64,000 nt of DNA from DASSUW01 sp963844205. Lineage in GTDB: Bacteria; Actinomycetota; Thermoleophilia; Solirubrobacterales; Solirubrobacteraceae. The position numbers were made by a program, and so were the translations under genes. The notes under the pieces were generated by a model. The model was not told the DNA's origin. It did not search any database and was given only the letters and a program-made list of their open reading frames with translations. Positions 1 to 11,273 of this stretch are shown in pieces; the stretch's first letter is position 1, and each line of letters begins with the position of its first letter. Where the stretch lies: the NCBI GenBank assembly GCA_963844205.1, contig CAWJNK010000005.1:1-64000 (forward strand). The letters run 5' to 3'.

Positions 1-405
1 GCCTGCGCCGTCTCCTGCCGGCCGCGGTCCTCGTCCTCGTCGGGCAGGCCCAGCGCCGCGCGTGCGATCGTCGCCCTGCCACTCGTCGTAGTCCGAGAGG
101 CCGTAGTGCTCCCAGAGTCTGCGCTCCTCTTCGGGCGAGAGCTCGCCGTCGGGCTCGATCCGCGGGGCGTGCTTGACCTTCTCCTTGTCCAGCGGGACCC
201 GTACCTCGCCCTCGCCCGTGACCTCCGCGTCGCGGATCGGGACCAGGGTGTGCTTGCGGCCGAACAGACCCGTCTTCACCGCCGCCCACGCGGGCTCGCC
301 GGTCTGACGGTCCAGCAGGATGTCCTCGATCGTGCCGATCTTGTCACCGTCGGCATCGACCATCTTCATCCCACGCCACGCCTGCACGTCCTCGAGCGTC
401 TGCAT
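1..405 (-). CDS. PRC-barrel domain protein, partial at window edge
   Basis: Reading leftward from the ATG at 405 the protein begins MQTLEDVQAWRGMKMVDADG and continues through a PRC-barrel: a DxxGDKIGTIEDILLD strand pair followed by WAAVKTGLFGRKHTLVPI. PRC-barrels are small beta domains found in photosystem H subunits and RimM, and are common in actinobacterial stress proteins of unknown role. A GAGGAGG Shine-Dalgarno lies just upstream of the ATG. Around position 55-65 the frame seems to shift by one base: the acidic tail AALGLPDEDEDRG reads well only in another frame. The 3' end lies outside the window. A second PRC-barrel gene is at 30756-31113. Family call is good; function unknown. Confidence 0.75.
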   Translation of the reverse strand, partial: MQTLEDVQAWRGMKMVDADGDKIGTIEDILLDRQTGEPAWAAVKTGLFGRKHTLVPIRDAEVTGEGEVRVPLDKEKVKHAPRIEPDGELSPEEERRLWEHYGLSDYDEWQGDDRTRGAGPARRGRGPRPAGDGAG

Positions 406-447
406 GCTGTCCTCCTCGTGCCTGTCGCCGTAGTCGGTCCCGTGCGT

Positions 448-475
448 AGTTAGGGCGACCGGGCCCCCGGCACAA
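448..475 (-). promoter_or_regulatory. Promoter of the PRC-barrel gene
   Basis: On the minus strand TTGTGC and CTAACT are separated by 16 bases, matching the recurring promoter of this window. Here a leader of about 40 bases with a Shine-Dalgarno follows, unlike most other copies. Confidence 0.4.
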
Positions 476-479
476 CCGA

Positions 480-769
480 CCAGCAGCCCCCGGATTTCCT
501 CGCCGCCCGGCCTGCTCGTCGGACTCCAGCCAGTCGATCGCGGCGATCACGCGCTCGGAGAGCAGCCGGGCGTCGAACCGCAGGTGCCCGGTCCCGCGAT
601 CGCTCGCCTCGTCAGCCGCTGGTCAGCAGATCCATGAGCAAGGTCGCGAGGCCGCCACGCGCGAGCTCTGCCGGGACGTGCTGGTGGCGGGGGCTGAGAC
701 GTCCGCTGACGGCCCATGCGCGAAGACGACCGTGCCGATCGTGTCACGCGGGACGGTCAGGTCGCCCAT
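480..769 (-). pseudogene. Dienelactone hydrolase-like alpha/beta hydrolase remnant
   Basis: Pieces of one protein can be read in successive minus-strand frames: MGDLTVPRDTIGTVVFAHG (oxyanion-hole HG motif), then ARGGLATLLMDLLT, then GTGHLRFDARLLSERVIAA followed by IDWLESDEQAG. This order is that of the hydrolase domain which, in actinobacteria, often follows a phosphoribosyltransferase (the Rv0571c type). The nucleophile elbow and the rest of the C-terminal half are missing, because the PRC-barrel gene begins about 75 bases further on. At least two frameshifts and an in-frame TGA make it non-functional as given. It could be a real remnant or an intact gene damaged by consensus errors plus a deletion; the missing half favours a remnant. 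Confidence 0.6.
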
Positions 770-799
770 GAGCCGCGTCGCCGAACCAGCCGCCGTCAC

Positions 800-1340
800 G
801 TGCCGCCGTTGACGCAGGGTTGCCGACGGGCCTCCGGGCATCCATCCGACCGATAGGCCGTCCGCGGTCAAGGCCTCCGGCGTGACTCGCGGGTCCAATC
901 CGCTTGCCACTATCCGATGGAGAACGTCGCCGAAGGGCGAGGGTTGCTTGCCGCGGTCGAGCAGCGTGGTGCCGGCCTCGCGGTCGGCGACCGCACGGTC
1001 CAGCACGAGCTCGGTGACGGTCAGTCCGGCGGCGCCCAGGCGCGAACGCCGCCAGCCCGCTGAGAACGGCCCGCCGCCAGCGCCGCCTTGGGACGCTCGA
1101 CCTCGATCGTCGCGTCGTGGGCGTCGCCGCCGCGCCTGCGCACCGTGACGCGCTCGGCAGGACGCGGAGCGCCTCCGCGAACAGCGTCATCAGCACCGGG
1201 GTGAGGGCGGCGCCGATGATTGTGCCGGGCTCCCACAGCGTGTGGACGACCACCGCAGCGGCAGCGCTCGACACGCTGGCGATCACCAGGCCGGTCAGCG
1301 ACAGGCCCTTGTCATCCGATGAGTCCCGGGCCTGGGCCAC
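800..1340 (-). pseudogene. Two-helix membrane protein, frameshifted
   Basis: From a GTG at 1340 the sequence reads MAQARDSSDDKGLSLTGLVI and then a hydrophobic segment rich in alanine and valine (first membrane helix, about residues 14-55). The second helix, GLAAFALGAAGLTVTELVL, and a tail DRAVADREAGTTLLDRGKQ can be read only by changing frame near 1165 and 1010. Proteins of this layout, two helices with a basic charged loop, are frequent unnamed members of actinobacterial stress clusters. The true stop cannot be placed because the tail frame runs on into the hydrolase remnant. It lies 9 bases after the stop of the gene at 1350-1711. No function can be given. Confidence 0.45.
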
Positions 1341-1349
1341 AGGCGCTGA

Positions 1350-1711
1350 TCAGCGCCCGCTCGACGTTCGCAACCCCTCGAGCATGCCGTGCACATGGGC
1401 CGCGGCAAGCTGGACATCGGCGTACTTGCGCTGGCCCGCCCGGGACTCCGCGGCGAGGATCGCGCAGCGGTGCACGGCGCTGAAGTCCCCGACGGGAACT
1501 TGTAGCGGCCCTTCGTGTCCGGCGGGCGCTCTCGTCGATCGCGAGGTGCCAGCGCCCGTACCGGCATAGCCGTGCGCGTCGATGAACGCGTTCTCCTTGC
1601 CGCGGAGGGCTGGTGCTCGCTCCAGTCGTCGCGGTCGTCGAGCACGAACTTGCGGTCGGCGACCAGTCTCTGGGCGTGGTGGTATCCCGGTCGGTGCACC
1701 CTGACCGCCAT
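1350..1711 (-). pseudogene. Small conserved hypothetical protein, frameshifted
   Basis: From ATG 1711 the reading is MAVRVHRPGYHHAQRLVADR, then FVLDDRDDWSEHQPSA; after frame changes it continues ENAFIDAHGYAG, DTKGRYKFP, VGDFSAVHRCAILAAESRAG and KYADVQLAAAHVHGMLEGL, ending at 1350. The last blocks (TKGRYKFP, GDFxxVHRC, LAAESRAGQ, AAAHLHGML) match an uncharacterised protein of about 110-130 residues that I recognise from actinobacteria and myxobacteria but cannot name. About three frame changes are needed within 360 bases. It sits immediately downstream of the phosphoribosyltransferase-esterase fusion, probably in the same operon. Confidence 0.5.
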
Positions 1712-1719
1712 CGGCGTGG

Positions 1720-3709
1720 TCAGAGGCCCCATGGATACGTCTCGGGCAGCTCGCCGGCCTCCCACTCGCTGGTGCGCTCCAGCGGCTCCACGCGGTGGTC
1801 GCGTCGATGTGGACGACGGCGTCGAACTGATCGGCGAGGCGGGCGTGGAAGTAGTGCGACATGCCGCTCGGTCTCGGGCCGGTAGACGACGCCGATCGCG
1901 CGCTCCAGGCGCCGGCCGCTGCAGCTCGAACCGGGATCGAGCAGGAACGCGGGCCGGTCGCGCTCGTGGAACAGCTCCTCCCAGCTGCCCGGGAGCGCGC
2001 GGCGGACGCGCTTGCGCTCGGCGGGGCCGCCCCAGTCCGATGCCGCGGTGACCGTGCCGTCGTAGGTGGTGAAGCCGACGAGCAGCGCGTCGCCGGTCGC
2101 GTGCCTGCTCGCGCACGAGCTGGCCGAGGTTCAGCTCGCCGGTCTGCGCGAGCTCGGTCGCGCGTGCGTCGCCGAGGTGGGAGTTGTGCGCCCACACCAC
2201 GACCTTCGCCGGCCCGCCGTCGCGCTCCAGGTGCGCCACGAGCGCGTCGAGCGTCTCGGCCATGTGCCGGTCGCGCAGGTTCCAGCTCTCGACGCCGCCG
2301 CGGAACATCGCCCGGTAGTACTCCTCGGCGTTCGACGACGAGCCGCGCGTTCTGCTCGGCGTAGAAGTGGCGGTCGGCGTCCACGTGCCCGTCGCGCCGC
2401 GCGGCCTCGGCCGCCAGGCGCTGCAGCTCGAGGAGCTGCTGCACCGCCTCGCTGCTCGCACGGCTCCGGCGCCCGCGAGCCCGGCCTCGTACGCGTAGAC
2501 CTGCGGATCGCGGCCGAACTGGTCGAAGCAGGCGTAGCGCTGCGCGCGGCCCGCGCGGCGGCCGCCCGGGTCGATCTGCTCCAGGTAACTCGACACCGCC
2601 TCCATCGACGTGTAGAGGCTGTACAGGTCGAGGCCGTAGAACCCGACCTTGCGGGCGTCCTCCGGCGAGCGCGTCGTTCCACTCGCGAAGCAGCGTGACG
2701 AACTCGGCCACCTCGACGTTGCGCCACATCCAGGCGGGGAAGCGCTCGAAGTCGCCCAGCGCCTCGTCGGCGTCGGCGTCGTCGCCCGCGCCGCGCACGT
2801 AGCGGTTGACGCGATAGGCGTCGGGCCAGTCCGCCTCGACCGCGACCGCGGTGAAGCCCGCCTCCGCGATCAGGCGCTTCGTGATCTCCGCGCGCTCGCG
2901 GTAGAACTCGTGCGTCCCGTGCGACGCCTCGCCGAGGAGGACGTAGTGCGAGCGCCGGCGGCGCGTTCGAGCGAGCTCGTCGTAGTCGCCGACCTCGCCC
3001 GTGAGCGGGCGCACGGCTCGGAAGCCGCACGCGAGCGACCGGCGGGTGCCGCGGCGCGTTCGAGCAACGCGCGCACCTCGTCGTCGGTCGTCTGCGCGAA
3101 GTCCTCGTACCAGGCGCCCACGGCCCGCGGAGGGCCGCGGGGTCAGCGCAGGCACACGACCTCGTCGGCCTAGCGTCGCGAAGCGCCTCGCACACCTCCG
3201 GGTCGGCGACGGGCGCCGCGACGACGATCCGCGCGGGATCGTCGAGCCGGACGGCATCGGACGGCGGCGAGCATGGTCGAGCCGGTGGCGAGGCCGTCGT
3301 CGACGAGGATCACGGTGCGGCCCGCGAGGTCGGGCGGCGGCCGGTCGCCGCGGTAGGCGCGCTCGCGGCGCTCGAGCTCGCGGCGCTCCTTCGCATCGAT
3401 CGCCTCGACCCACTCCGCGGGCAGATCAGGCGCTCGAGGAGCTCGCGGTCGAGCACCCGCACGCCACCGGTCGCGATCGCGCCGAGCGCCAGCTCCTCGT
3501 GCCCTGGCACGCCGAGCTTGCGGACGACGAAGACGTCGAGCGGGGCCTGCAGCGTCCGTGCGACCTCGAACGCGACCGGCACTCCACCGCGCGGCAGGCC
3601 GAGGACGACGACATCTCCCGGCCGGCGTAGTGCGCAGCCGCTCTGCGAGCTGCCTGCCAGCGTCTGTCCGGTCTTCGAATCGCCGTGTCCACGTCGCGAT
3701 GTCCGTCAT
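1720..3709 (-). pseudogene. Phosphoribosyltransferase-erythromycin esterase fusion, frameshifted
   Basis: N-terminal part (3709 to about 3070): MTDIATWTRRFEDRTDAGRQ, PRGGVPVAFEVARTLQAPLD and the PRPP loop VILVDDGLATGSTM, then GAWYEDFAQTTDDEVRALLE, a type I phosphoribosyltransferase. C-terminal part (about 3050 to 1720): VLLGEASHGTHEFYRERAEI, EADWPDAYRVNRYVRG, VVWAHNSHLGD, HYFHARLADQFDAVVHID and the ending EWEAGELPETYPWGL, an erythromycin esterase-family domain with its histidine motifs. The same fusion is Rv2030c of Mycobacterium tuberculosis, a DosR-regulon gene of unknown substrate. At least seven frame changes are needed, so the gene is broken as given; every conserved block is still present, which suggests sequence errors rather than decay. 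Confidence 0.7.
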
Positions 3710-3718
3710 CTCGTTCGT

Positions 3719-3745
3719 CAGTAGGACGCCAGAGCGCGGCGTCTA
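3719..3745 (-). promoter_or_regulatory. Weak promoter of the fusion gene
   Basis: TAGACG-N15-CTACTG on the minus strand, ending 9 bases before the ATG at 3709. The -10-like element and spacing match the common promoter; the -35 is imperfect. Confidence 0.3.
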
Positions 3746-3823
3746 GTCCCCCCGGCGGTGAGGCCAGCTCGTCCGACCTGGTCGGCGACAGCCCCGCGCC
3801 GGGAATGCCGCGAAGCCGCATCC

Positions 3824-3850
3824 TTGACGGCTGTCGGCGGCGCCCTAGAG
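3824..3850 (+). promoter_or_regulatory. Promoter of uspA-like gene
   Basis: TTGACG-N15-CTAGAG, ending 9 bases before the ATG at 3860. No Shine-Dalgarno fits between, so the mRNA is probably leaderless. Confidence 0.55.
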
Positions 3851-3859
3851 ATCCCGGCG

Positions 3860-4336
3860 ATGCGTTCCAGCCCGATCATGATCGGCTACGACGGGACGCC
3901 GACGTCGGAGCACGCGATACGCGAGGCAGCCGACCTGCTGTCCGGACGCCCCGCCCTGGTCGTGGTCGTATGGAAGGCGGGCCTGGCCTTCGAGCTGATC
4001 GAGCTGCCCACCAGCTCGGTCGGCCTGCCGCCCGCGCCGCTGGACATCCGCGCGGCGCTGGAGACCGACCGCGCGCTGTACGAGGGCGCCCAGCGCTCCG
4101 CCCAGCGCGCCGCCGCGCTCGCCCGCTCGCTCGGTCTGGAGGCCGACGCGCTCGTCGTCGCCGAGGACCCGGAGATCACCGTCGCGGAGACGCTGCTGAG
4201 GATCGCGGGCGAGCGCGACGCGCGAGCGATCGTCGTGGGCGCACACCCGCACGGCGGGCTACTGGGGAGCACGACCCGGGCGGTCGTCCGCGAGGCGCGG
4301 ACTCCCGTCATCGTGGTTCGGGCGCGCGACGGCTGA
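3860..4336 (+). CDS. Universal stress protein (UspA family)
   Basis: A 158-residue single Usp domain. It opens with the strand IMIGYDGTPTSEHAIREAAD, where the Asp after the first strand is the usual nucleotide-contacting residue, and ends with IVVGAHPHGGLLGSTTRAVV and TPVIVVRA. The final segment is a degenerate G-2x-G-9x-G(S/T) ATP-binding signature (GAHPHG, LLGST), so nucleotide binding is likely but not certain. The ATG at 3860 was preferred over an upstream ATG at 3758 because the promoter at 3824-3850 lies between them. It faces the sigma gene tail to tail with no gap. Usp proteins accumulate in starvation and hypoxia; two more copies are at 57434 and 63955. Confidence 0.9.
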   Translation: MRSSPIMIGYDGTPTSEHAIREAADLLSGRPALVVVVWKAGLAFELIELPTSSVGLPPAPLDIRAALETDRALYEGAQRSAQRAAALARSLGLEADALVVAEDPEITVAETLLRIAGERDARAIVVGAHPHGGLLGSTTRAVVREARTPVIVVRARDG

Positions 4337-5160
4337 TCACGACCGGGCGCCCGCGGGCGCGAGCCTCTCCGCGGTCTCGCCGAGCTCCTCGATGGCGCCG
4401 CGGATGATCCGCGAGACGTGCATCTGCGAGACGCCGATCCGCAGGCCGATCTCCCGCTGCGTGAGGTCCTCCTCGAAGCGCAGGCGCAGGACCTCGCGGT
4501 CGCGCCGGCAGAGGGTGCCGAGCAGGCGGTCGAGCGATGCGCGCGCGTCCGCGACGTCGTAGCCGCGCTCGTGGCACTGGATTGTGTCGCCCAGCGTGAG
4601 CTCGGCGTCGTCCTCGCCGCGCGGCAGCCTCGAGCGACATGGCGCTCGTGGGCGTGCGCCCGCGAGCACCGCGCTGATGCAGCGCGCTCTCGCTGACGTG
4701 CAGACGCTCCGCGAGCTCGCGATCCGTCGGCGAGCGACCGAGGTCGGCGCTCAGGCGCTCTCGCTCCGCCGTCGCCGCCACCGCGAGCTCCTGGAGGTCG
4801 CGCGGGACGCGCACCGCCCAGGTCCTGTCGCGGTAGTGGCGCTTGATCTCGCCGCGGATCGTCGGGACGGCGAAGCTCGAGAACGCCACGCCGCGATCGG
4901 GATCGAAGCGGTCGATGGCAGCGCACGAGCGCGAGGCACGCGACCTGGAGCAGGTCGTCGTAGGGCTCGCCGCCGCCGGCGTAGCGCGCCGCGAGCTGGC
5001 GGGCCAGCGGCATGAACCGCCGGACCAGCTCGTCGCGATCGACCGGGTCGTCCGCGTCGCGATAGCGCCGGAACAGCAGCCGGTCGCGAGCCGCCGGGGC
5101 GCGCCCCGCGCGGGCAACGCCTCCCCGGACGATCCGGCCCAGCTGGGACTCCGGGTTCAC
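4337..5160 (-). CDS. RNA polymerase sigma factor, SigB/SigF type (two frameshifts)
   Basis: The protein reads LFRRYRDADDPVDRDELVRR (region 1.2/2.1), YDDLLQVACLALVR (2.2), then in a second frame IDRFDPDRGVAFSSFAVPTI, RGEIKRHYRDRTWAVRVPR (regions 2.3-2.4 and start of 3, typical of SigB/SigF/SigG), DLGRSPTDRELAERLHVSES, and in a third frame CRRDREVLRLRFEEDLTQRE plus IGLRIGVSQMHVSRIIRGAI (region 4 helix-turn-helix). Length about 275 residues is normal. Frame changes fall near 4925 and 4665. The GTG at 5160 is chosen because the promoter at 5170-5196 lies directly in front of it; an upstream ATG at 5196 would overlap that promoter. It probably drives a general-stress regulon. Confidence 0.75.
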
Positions 5161-5169
5161 GCGCCCTGT

Positions 5170-5196
5170 AACTAGGCCCGCGGCCGCGATCGGCAA
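5170..5196 (-). promoter_or_regulatory. Promoter of the SigB/F-like gene
   Basis: TTGCCG-N15-CTAGTT on the minus strand, ending 9 bases before GTG 5160; supports that start and a leaderless transcript. Confidence 0.5.
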
Positions 5197-5202
5197 CCGA
5201 GG

Positions 5203-7860
<2,658 letters not shown>

Positions 7861-7870
7861 GCCATTCACC

Positions 7871-8803
7871 TCATGCTCTGCTTCGCCGCCGGGACCGGCG
7901 CGGGTTGAAGTCGGACACCTCCGCGAGCCGCTCGAAGAGCTCACGCTCCTGGGCGCTCAGCGTCTTCGGCACGCGGATCTGCACGACCGCATAGAGGTCG
8001 CCGCCGCCGAGGCCCTCGCCGCGCAGACGCAGCCTGCGCCCGCACGACGAGCCGTGCGGCACCGTGACCTGGGCCGAGCCGGTCGGCGTCGGCACCTCGA
8101 CCTGCGCGCCGAGCGCCGCCTCCCACGGGGCGACGGGCACGTCGGTGTACACGTCGTTGCCCTCGATCCGGAACCGCTTGTCGGGCCGCACGCGGACGCG
8201 CAGGAACAGGTCGCCGGACGGCCCGCCGCCGATGCCACCGCCGCCCTCGCCGGCGAGGCGGATCCGCTGGCCGTCGCGGACTCCAGGCGGGATCTCGACC
8301 TCGAAGTCCCGCCCGCCGCCGAGCGAGATCCGCCGCCGTCCGCCGCGGGCCGCCTCCTCGAGCGACAGCTCGAGCACCGCCTCCTGGTCGGCGCCGCGGG
8401 TCGAGAAGCCTGCGCCGAAGCCGCCGCGGCCGCTCCGCCTCCCGCGGCCGCCGAACAGGCCCTCGAAGAAGTCGCTGAAGTCGCCCGCTCCGCCGAAGTC
8501 GACGCGGACGTCCTCGAAGCCTCCCCCGCCCCCGCCGAAGCCCTCGAAGCCGGAGCTGCCGGACACGTCCTGGCCCGCGCGCCAGTTCGCGCCGAGGCGG
8601 TCGTAGCGCTCGCGCTTCTCGGGGTCGCGGAGCACCTCGTAGGCCTCCGAGATCTCCTTGAAGCGGTCCTCGGCACCCGGCTCCTTGTTGACGTCGGGGT
8701 GGTACTGGCGCGCCAGCCTGCGGTGGGCGGCACGGATGTCCTCCTGGCTCGCGTCGCGCGGGACGCCGAGGACCTCGTAGTAGTCGCGGTATCCGACGGC
8801 CAT
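7871..8803 (-). CDS. dnaJ: DnaJ/CbpA-type co-chaperone
   Basis: 310 residues. The J domain (about 5-70) carries the HPD tripeptide in LARQYHPDVNKE, which stimulates DnaK ATPase. A Gly/Phe-rich linker follows (about 80-125), then two C-terminal beta domains (EIPPGVRDGQRIRLAGEGGG). No CxxCxGxG zinc repeats are present, so this is the zinc-less CbpA/type II form rather than classical DnaJ. The ATG at 8803 shares one base with the grpE stop (TGATG), and the clpB start follows after 10 bases, so all four chaperone genes are probably one operon read from dnaK. Confidence 0.92.
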   Translation of the reverse strand: MAVGYRDYYEVLGVPRDASQEDIRAAHRRLARQYHPDVNKEPGAEDRFKEISEAYEVLRDPEKRERYDRLGANWRAGQDVSGSSGFEGFGGGGGGFEDVRVDFGGAGDFSDFFEGLFGGRGRRSGRGGFGAGFSTRGADQEAVLELSLEEAARGGRRRISLGGGRDFEVEIPPGVRDGQRIRLAGEGGGGIGGGPSGDLFLRVRVRPDKRFRIEGNDVYTDVPVAPWEAALGAQVEVPTPTGSAQVTVPHGSSCGRRLRLRGEGLGGGDLYAVVQIRVPKTLSAQERELFERLAEVSDFNPRRSRRRSRA

Positions 8804-9312
8804 CAGGTGTCAGGCCCGCCCACCCGCGGAGCGCGGGCCACGGCGACCTGGGCCGGCCGGAGGATGTGGTCGCCGCGGGCGTAGCCGGACCTGTAGACCT
8901 CGACGACCGTGCGGTCCGGCGCCTCGTCGGTCTCGCGGACCTCGACGGCCTCGTGGCGGTTCGGGTCGAACGGCTCGCCGCGCTCGCCGATGCGGCGGAC
9001 GCCCTGCCTGGCGAGGATCGAGTCCATGTGGTCGAGCACCGCCCGCAGGCCGTCGTACAGCGGGTTGGCCGGCTTCTGGCGCAGCGCCCGCTCGACGCCG
9101 TCGACGACCTCGAGCCACTCGAGCAGCGCGGCGTCGCCGCGCTCGGCGACCAGGCGCTCCAGCTCGCGCGCCGAGCGCTTGCGGTAGTTGTCGAGGTCGG
9201 CGAGCGCCCGCTTGAAGCGGTCCTCCATCTGCTCCAGCTCGGCCTGGAGGTCGCGCTCGGGCTCGGCGGCCTGCTCGTGCTGCTGCTCCTCACTCGCGCG
9301 TGAACTCGGCAT
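8803..9312 (-). CDS. grpE: GrpE nucleotide exchange factor
   Basis: 169 residues, the usual size. The N-terminal half is a long charged helix (EEQQHEQAAEPERDLQAELE) leading into FKRALADLDNYRKRSARELE, the GrpE core signature; the beta-wing end reads NRHEAVEVRETDEAPDRTVV and DHILRPAQVAVA. GrpE releases ADP from DnaK and acts as a thermosensor in its long helix. Its start overlaps the end of dnaK by 23 bases and its stop shares a base with the dnaJ start, showing tight translational coupling. Confidence 0.93.
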   Translation of the reverse strand: MPSSRASEEQQHEQAAEPERDLQAELEQMEDRFKRALADLDNYRKRSARELERLVAERGDAALLEWLEVVDGVERALRQKPANPLYDGLRAVLDHMDSILARQGVRRIGERGEPFDPNRHEAVEVRETDEAPDRTVVEVYRSGYARGDHILRPAQVAVARAPRVGGPDT

Positions 9313-11182
9313 CGACGACCTCCTCGTCCTCGTCCGCGGTCTCGGTGCCGCCGGCGCCGTTGCCGGTCTGGGCGCCCGCCGCCGCGGCCGCGCTCGCCGG
9401 CAGCGCCGAGATCAGCTGCTGCGCGTCGGCGATCAGCGGCCGCACGCGATCGAGGCCGGCCTGCTCCTGGATGGCCTGGCGGGCGTCGGCGACGAGCTGG
9501 TCCGCGCGCGCCTTCTCGTGCACCGGGAGCCGGTCCTGGAGCTCGCTGACGAGCTGCTCGACCCGGTAGGCGAGGGTGTCGAGCTCGTTGCGGGCGTCGA
9601 TCTCCTCGCGCCGGCGGCGGTCCTCCTGCGCGTGCTGCTCGGCCTCGCGCACCATCCGCTCGACCTCGCCCTGGTCGAGGTTGCTGCTCTCGGAGATCGT
9701 CACCTGCTGCTCGACCCCGGTGTCCTTGTCGCGCGCGGACACGTGCAGGATCCCGTTGGCGTCGATGTCGAACGTCACCTCGATCTGCGGCACGCCGCGC
9801 GGCGCCGGGCGGATCCCCTCGAGCCGGAAGCGCGCCAGCTGCCGGTTGTCGGCCGCCAGCTCGCGCTCGCCCTGGAGGACGACGATGTCGACCGCGGTCT
9901 GGTTGTCCTCCGCCGTCGAGAACACCTCCGTGCGCCGGGCGGGGATCGTCGTGTTGCGCTCGATCACCTTCGTCATGACGCCGCCCATCGTCTCCAGGCC
10001 GAGCGACAGCGGCGTGACGTCGAGCAGCACGACGTCCTCGACCTCGCCCTTGAGCACGCCGGCCTGCAGGGCGGCGCCGATGGCCACCACCTCGTCCGGG
10101 TTGACGGTCATGTTCGGGTCCTTGCCGCCGGTGAGCTTGCGGACGAGGCTCTGGACCGCCGGGATCCGCGTCGAGCCGCCGACGAGGATCACCTCGTCGA
10201 TGTCGTCGGCGGTCATCTTGGCGTCCGACAGCGCCCGCTCGACGGGCCCGCGCGTGCGCTCGATCAGGTCGGCGCTCAGCTGCTCGAACTGGGCGCGGCT
10301 GAGCGTCATGTTCAGGTGCTTGGGCCCCGACGCGTCGGCGGTGATGAACGGCAGGTTGATCTGCGTCTGCGTCCGGCTGGACAGCTCGACCTTCGCGCGC
10401 TCGGCGCCCTCGTACAGCCGCTGGAGCGCCTGCGGATCCGAGCGCAGGTCGATGCCCTGGTCCTTCTTGAACTCGTCGGCCATCCAGTCGACGATCCGCT
10501 TGTCGAAGTCGTCGCCGCCGAGGTGGCCGTCGCCGTTGGTCGACCGGACCTCGACCACGCCGTCGCCGACGTCGAGGATCGAGACGTCGAACGTGCCGCC
10601 GCCGAGGTCGAACACGAGGACGGTCTCCTGGCCCTTCTTGTCGAGCCCGTACGCGAGCGCCGCGGCGGTCGGCTCGTTGATGATCCGCAGGACCTCGAGG
10701 CCGGCGATCTGACCCGCGTCCTTGGTCGCCTGGCGCTGGGCGTCGTTGAAGTAGGCCGGCACGGTGATGACCGCCTCGGTCACGCGCTCGCCGAGGGACT
10801 TGGCGGCGTCCTCCGCCAGCTTGCGCAGGATCAGGGCCGAGATCTCCTCCGGCGAGTACTGCTTGCCGCGGATCTCGAACCGGACCGCGTCGTTGGGGCC
10901 CTTGACGACCTTGTAGGAGACGATCTTCGCCTCCTCGGTGACCTCGTCCCACTTGCGGCCGATGAACCGCTTGGCCGAGTAGACGGTCGCCTCGGGGTTG
11001 AGGATCGCCTGGCGCTTGGCAACCTGCCCGACCAGGCGCTCGCCGTCCTCCGTGAACGCGACCACCGACGGCGTGGTCCGCGCGCCCTCGGCGTTCGGGA
11101 TCACCTCCGCCTGTCCACCTTCCATCGTCGCGGCCACGACCGAGTTGGTCGTGCCCAGGTCGATCCCGACCGCCTTGGCCAT
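9290..11182 (-). CDS. dnaK: Hsp70 chaperone DnaK
   Basis: 630 residues. The ATPase domain begins AKAVGIDLGTTNSVVA and has IINEPTAAALAYGLDKK, the phosphate loops DLGGGTFDVSILD and VGGSTRIPAVQSLV; the linker DVVLLDVTPLSLGLET leads to the substrate-binding beta domain and helical lid; the tail ends EEVVDAEF, the acidic DnaK C-terminus. ATG 11182 is preferred over ATG 11188 because GGGAGG stands 7 bases before it but only one base before the other. It is the first gene of dnaK-grpE-dnaJ-clpB. No clear HspR box (CTTGAGT-N7-ACTCAAG) is present upstream, although such repression is common in actinobacteria. Confidence 0.96.
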   Translation of the reverse strand: MAKAVGIDLGTTNSVVAATMEGGQAEVIPNAEGARTTPSVVAFTEDGERLVGQVAKRQAILNPEATVYSAKRFIGRKWDEVTEEAKIVSYKVVKGPNDAVRFEIRGKQYSPEEISALILRKLAEDAAKSLGERVTEAVITVPAYFNDAQRQATKDAGQIAGLEVLRIINEPTAAALAYGLDKKGQETVLVFDLGGGTFDVSILDVGDGVVEVRSTNGDGHLGGDDFDKRIVDWMADEFKKDQGIDLRSDPQALQRLYEGAERAKVELSSRTQTQINLPFITADASGPKHLNMTLSRAQFEQLSADLIERTRGPVERALSDAKMTADDIDEVILVGGSTRIPAVQSLVRKLTGGKDPNMTVNPDEVVAIGAALQAGVLKGEVEDVVLLDVTPLSLGLETMGGVMTKVIERNTTIPARRTEVFSTAEDNQTAVDIVVLQGERELAADNRQLARFRLEGIRPAPRGVPQIEVTFDIDANGILHVSARDKDTGVEQQVTISESSNLDQGEVERMVREAEQHAQEDRRRREEIDARNELDTLAYRVEQLVSELQDRLPVHEKARADQLVADARQAIQEQAGLDRVRPLIADAQQLISALPASAAAAAGAQTGNGAGGTETADEDEEVVDAEFTRE

Positions 11183-11220
11183 TGCCATACCTCCCGGAAC
11201 GCGGGCTTGTCCCTCCTCTG

Positions 11221-11246
11221 GTTAAGGCGGACGGGCTGGCGTTCAA
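11221..11246 (-). promoter_or_regulatory. Promoter of the dnaK operon
   Basis: TTGAAC-N14-CTTAAC on the minus strand. It overlaps the putative forward promoter of the encapsulated ferritin (11237-11263), so the two operons share one short divergent control region. Confidence 0.5.
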
Positions 11247-11263
11247 GTGGCCGCGGCCTACGA
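11237..11263 (+). promoter_or_regulatory. Weak promoter of the encapsulin operon
   Basis: TGGCGT-N15-CTACGA ends 10 bases before ATG 11274. The -10-like element and spacing fit the common promoter; the -35 is poor. Confidence 0.35.
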
Positions 11264-11273
11264 GCGTTCGGGC

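Noticed and set aside
4751..5202. ClpB C-terminal extension running into the sigma gene
   Set aside because: Out-of-frame reading of the sigma factor; one base change near 5235 gives a normal ClpB end at 5203.
11189..11273. HspR operator (HAIR box) between dnaK and the encapsulin operon
   Set aside because: CTTGT and TTCAAG-like pieces occur, but no CTTGAGT-N7-ACTCAAG repeat is present.
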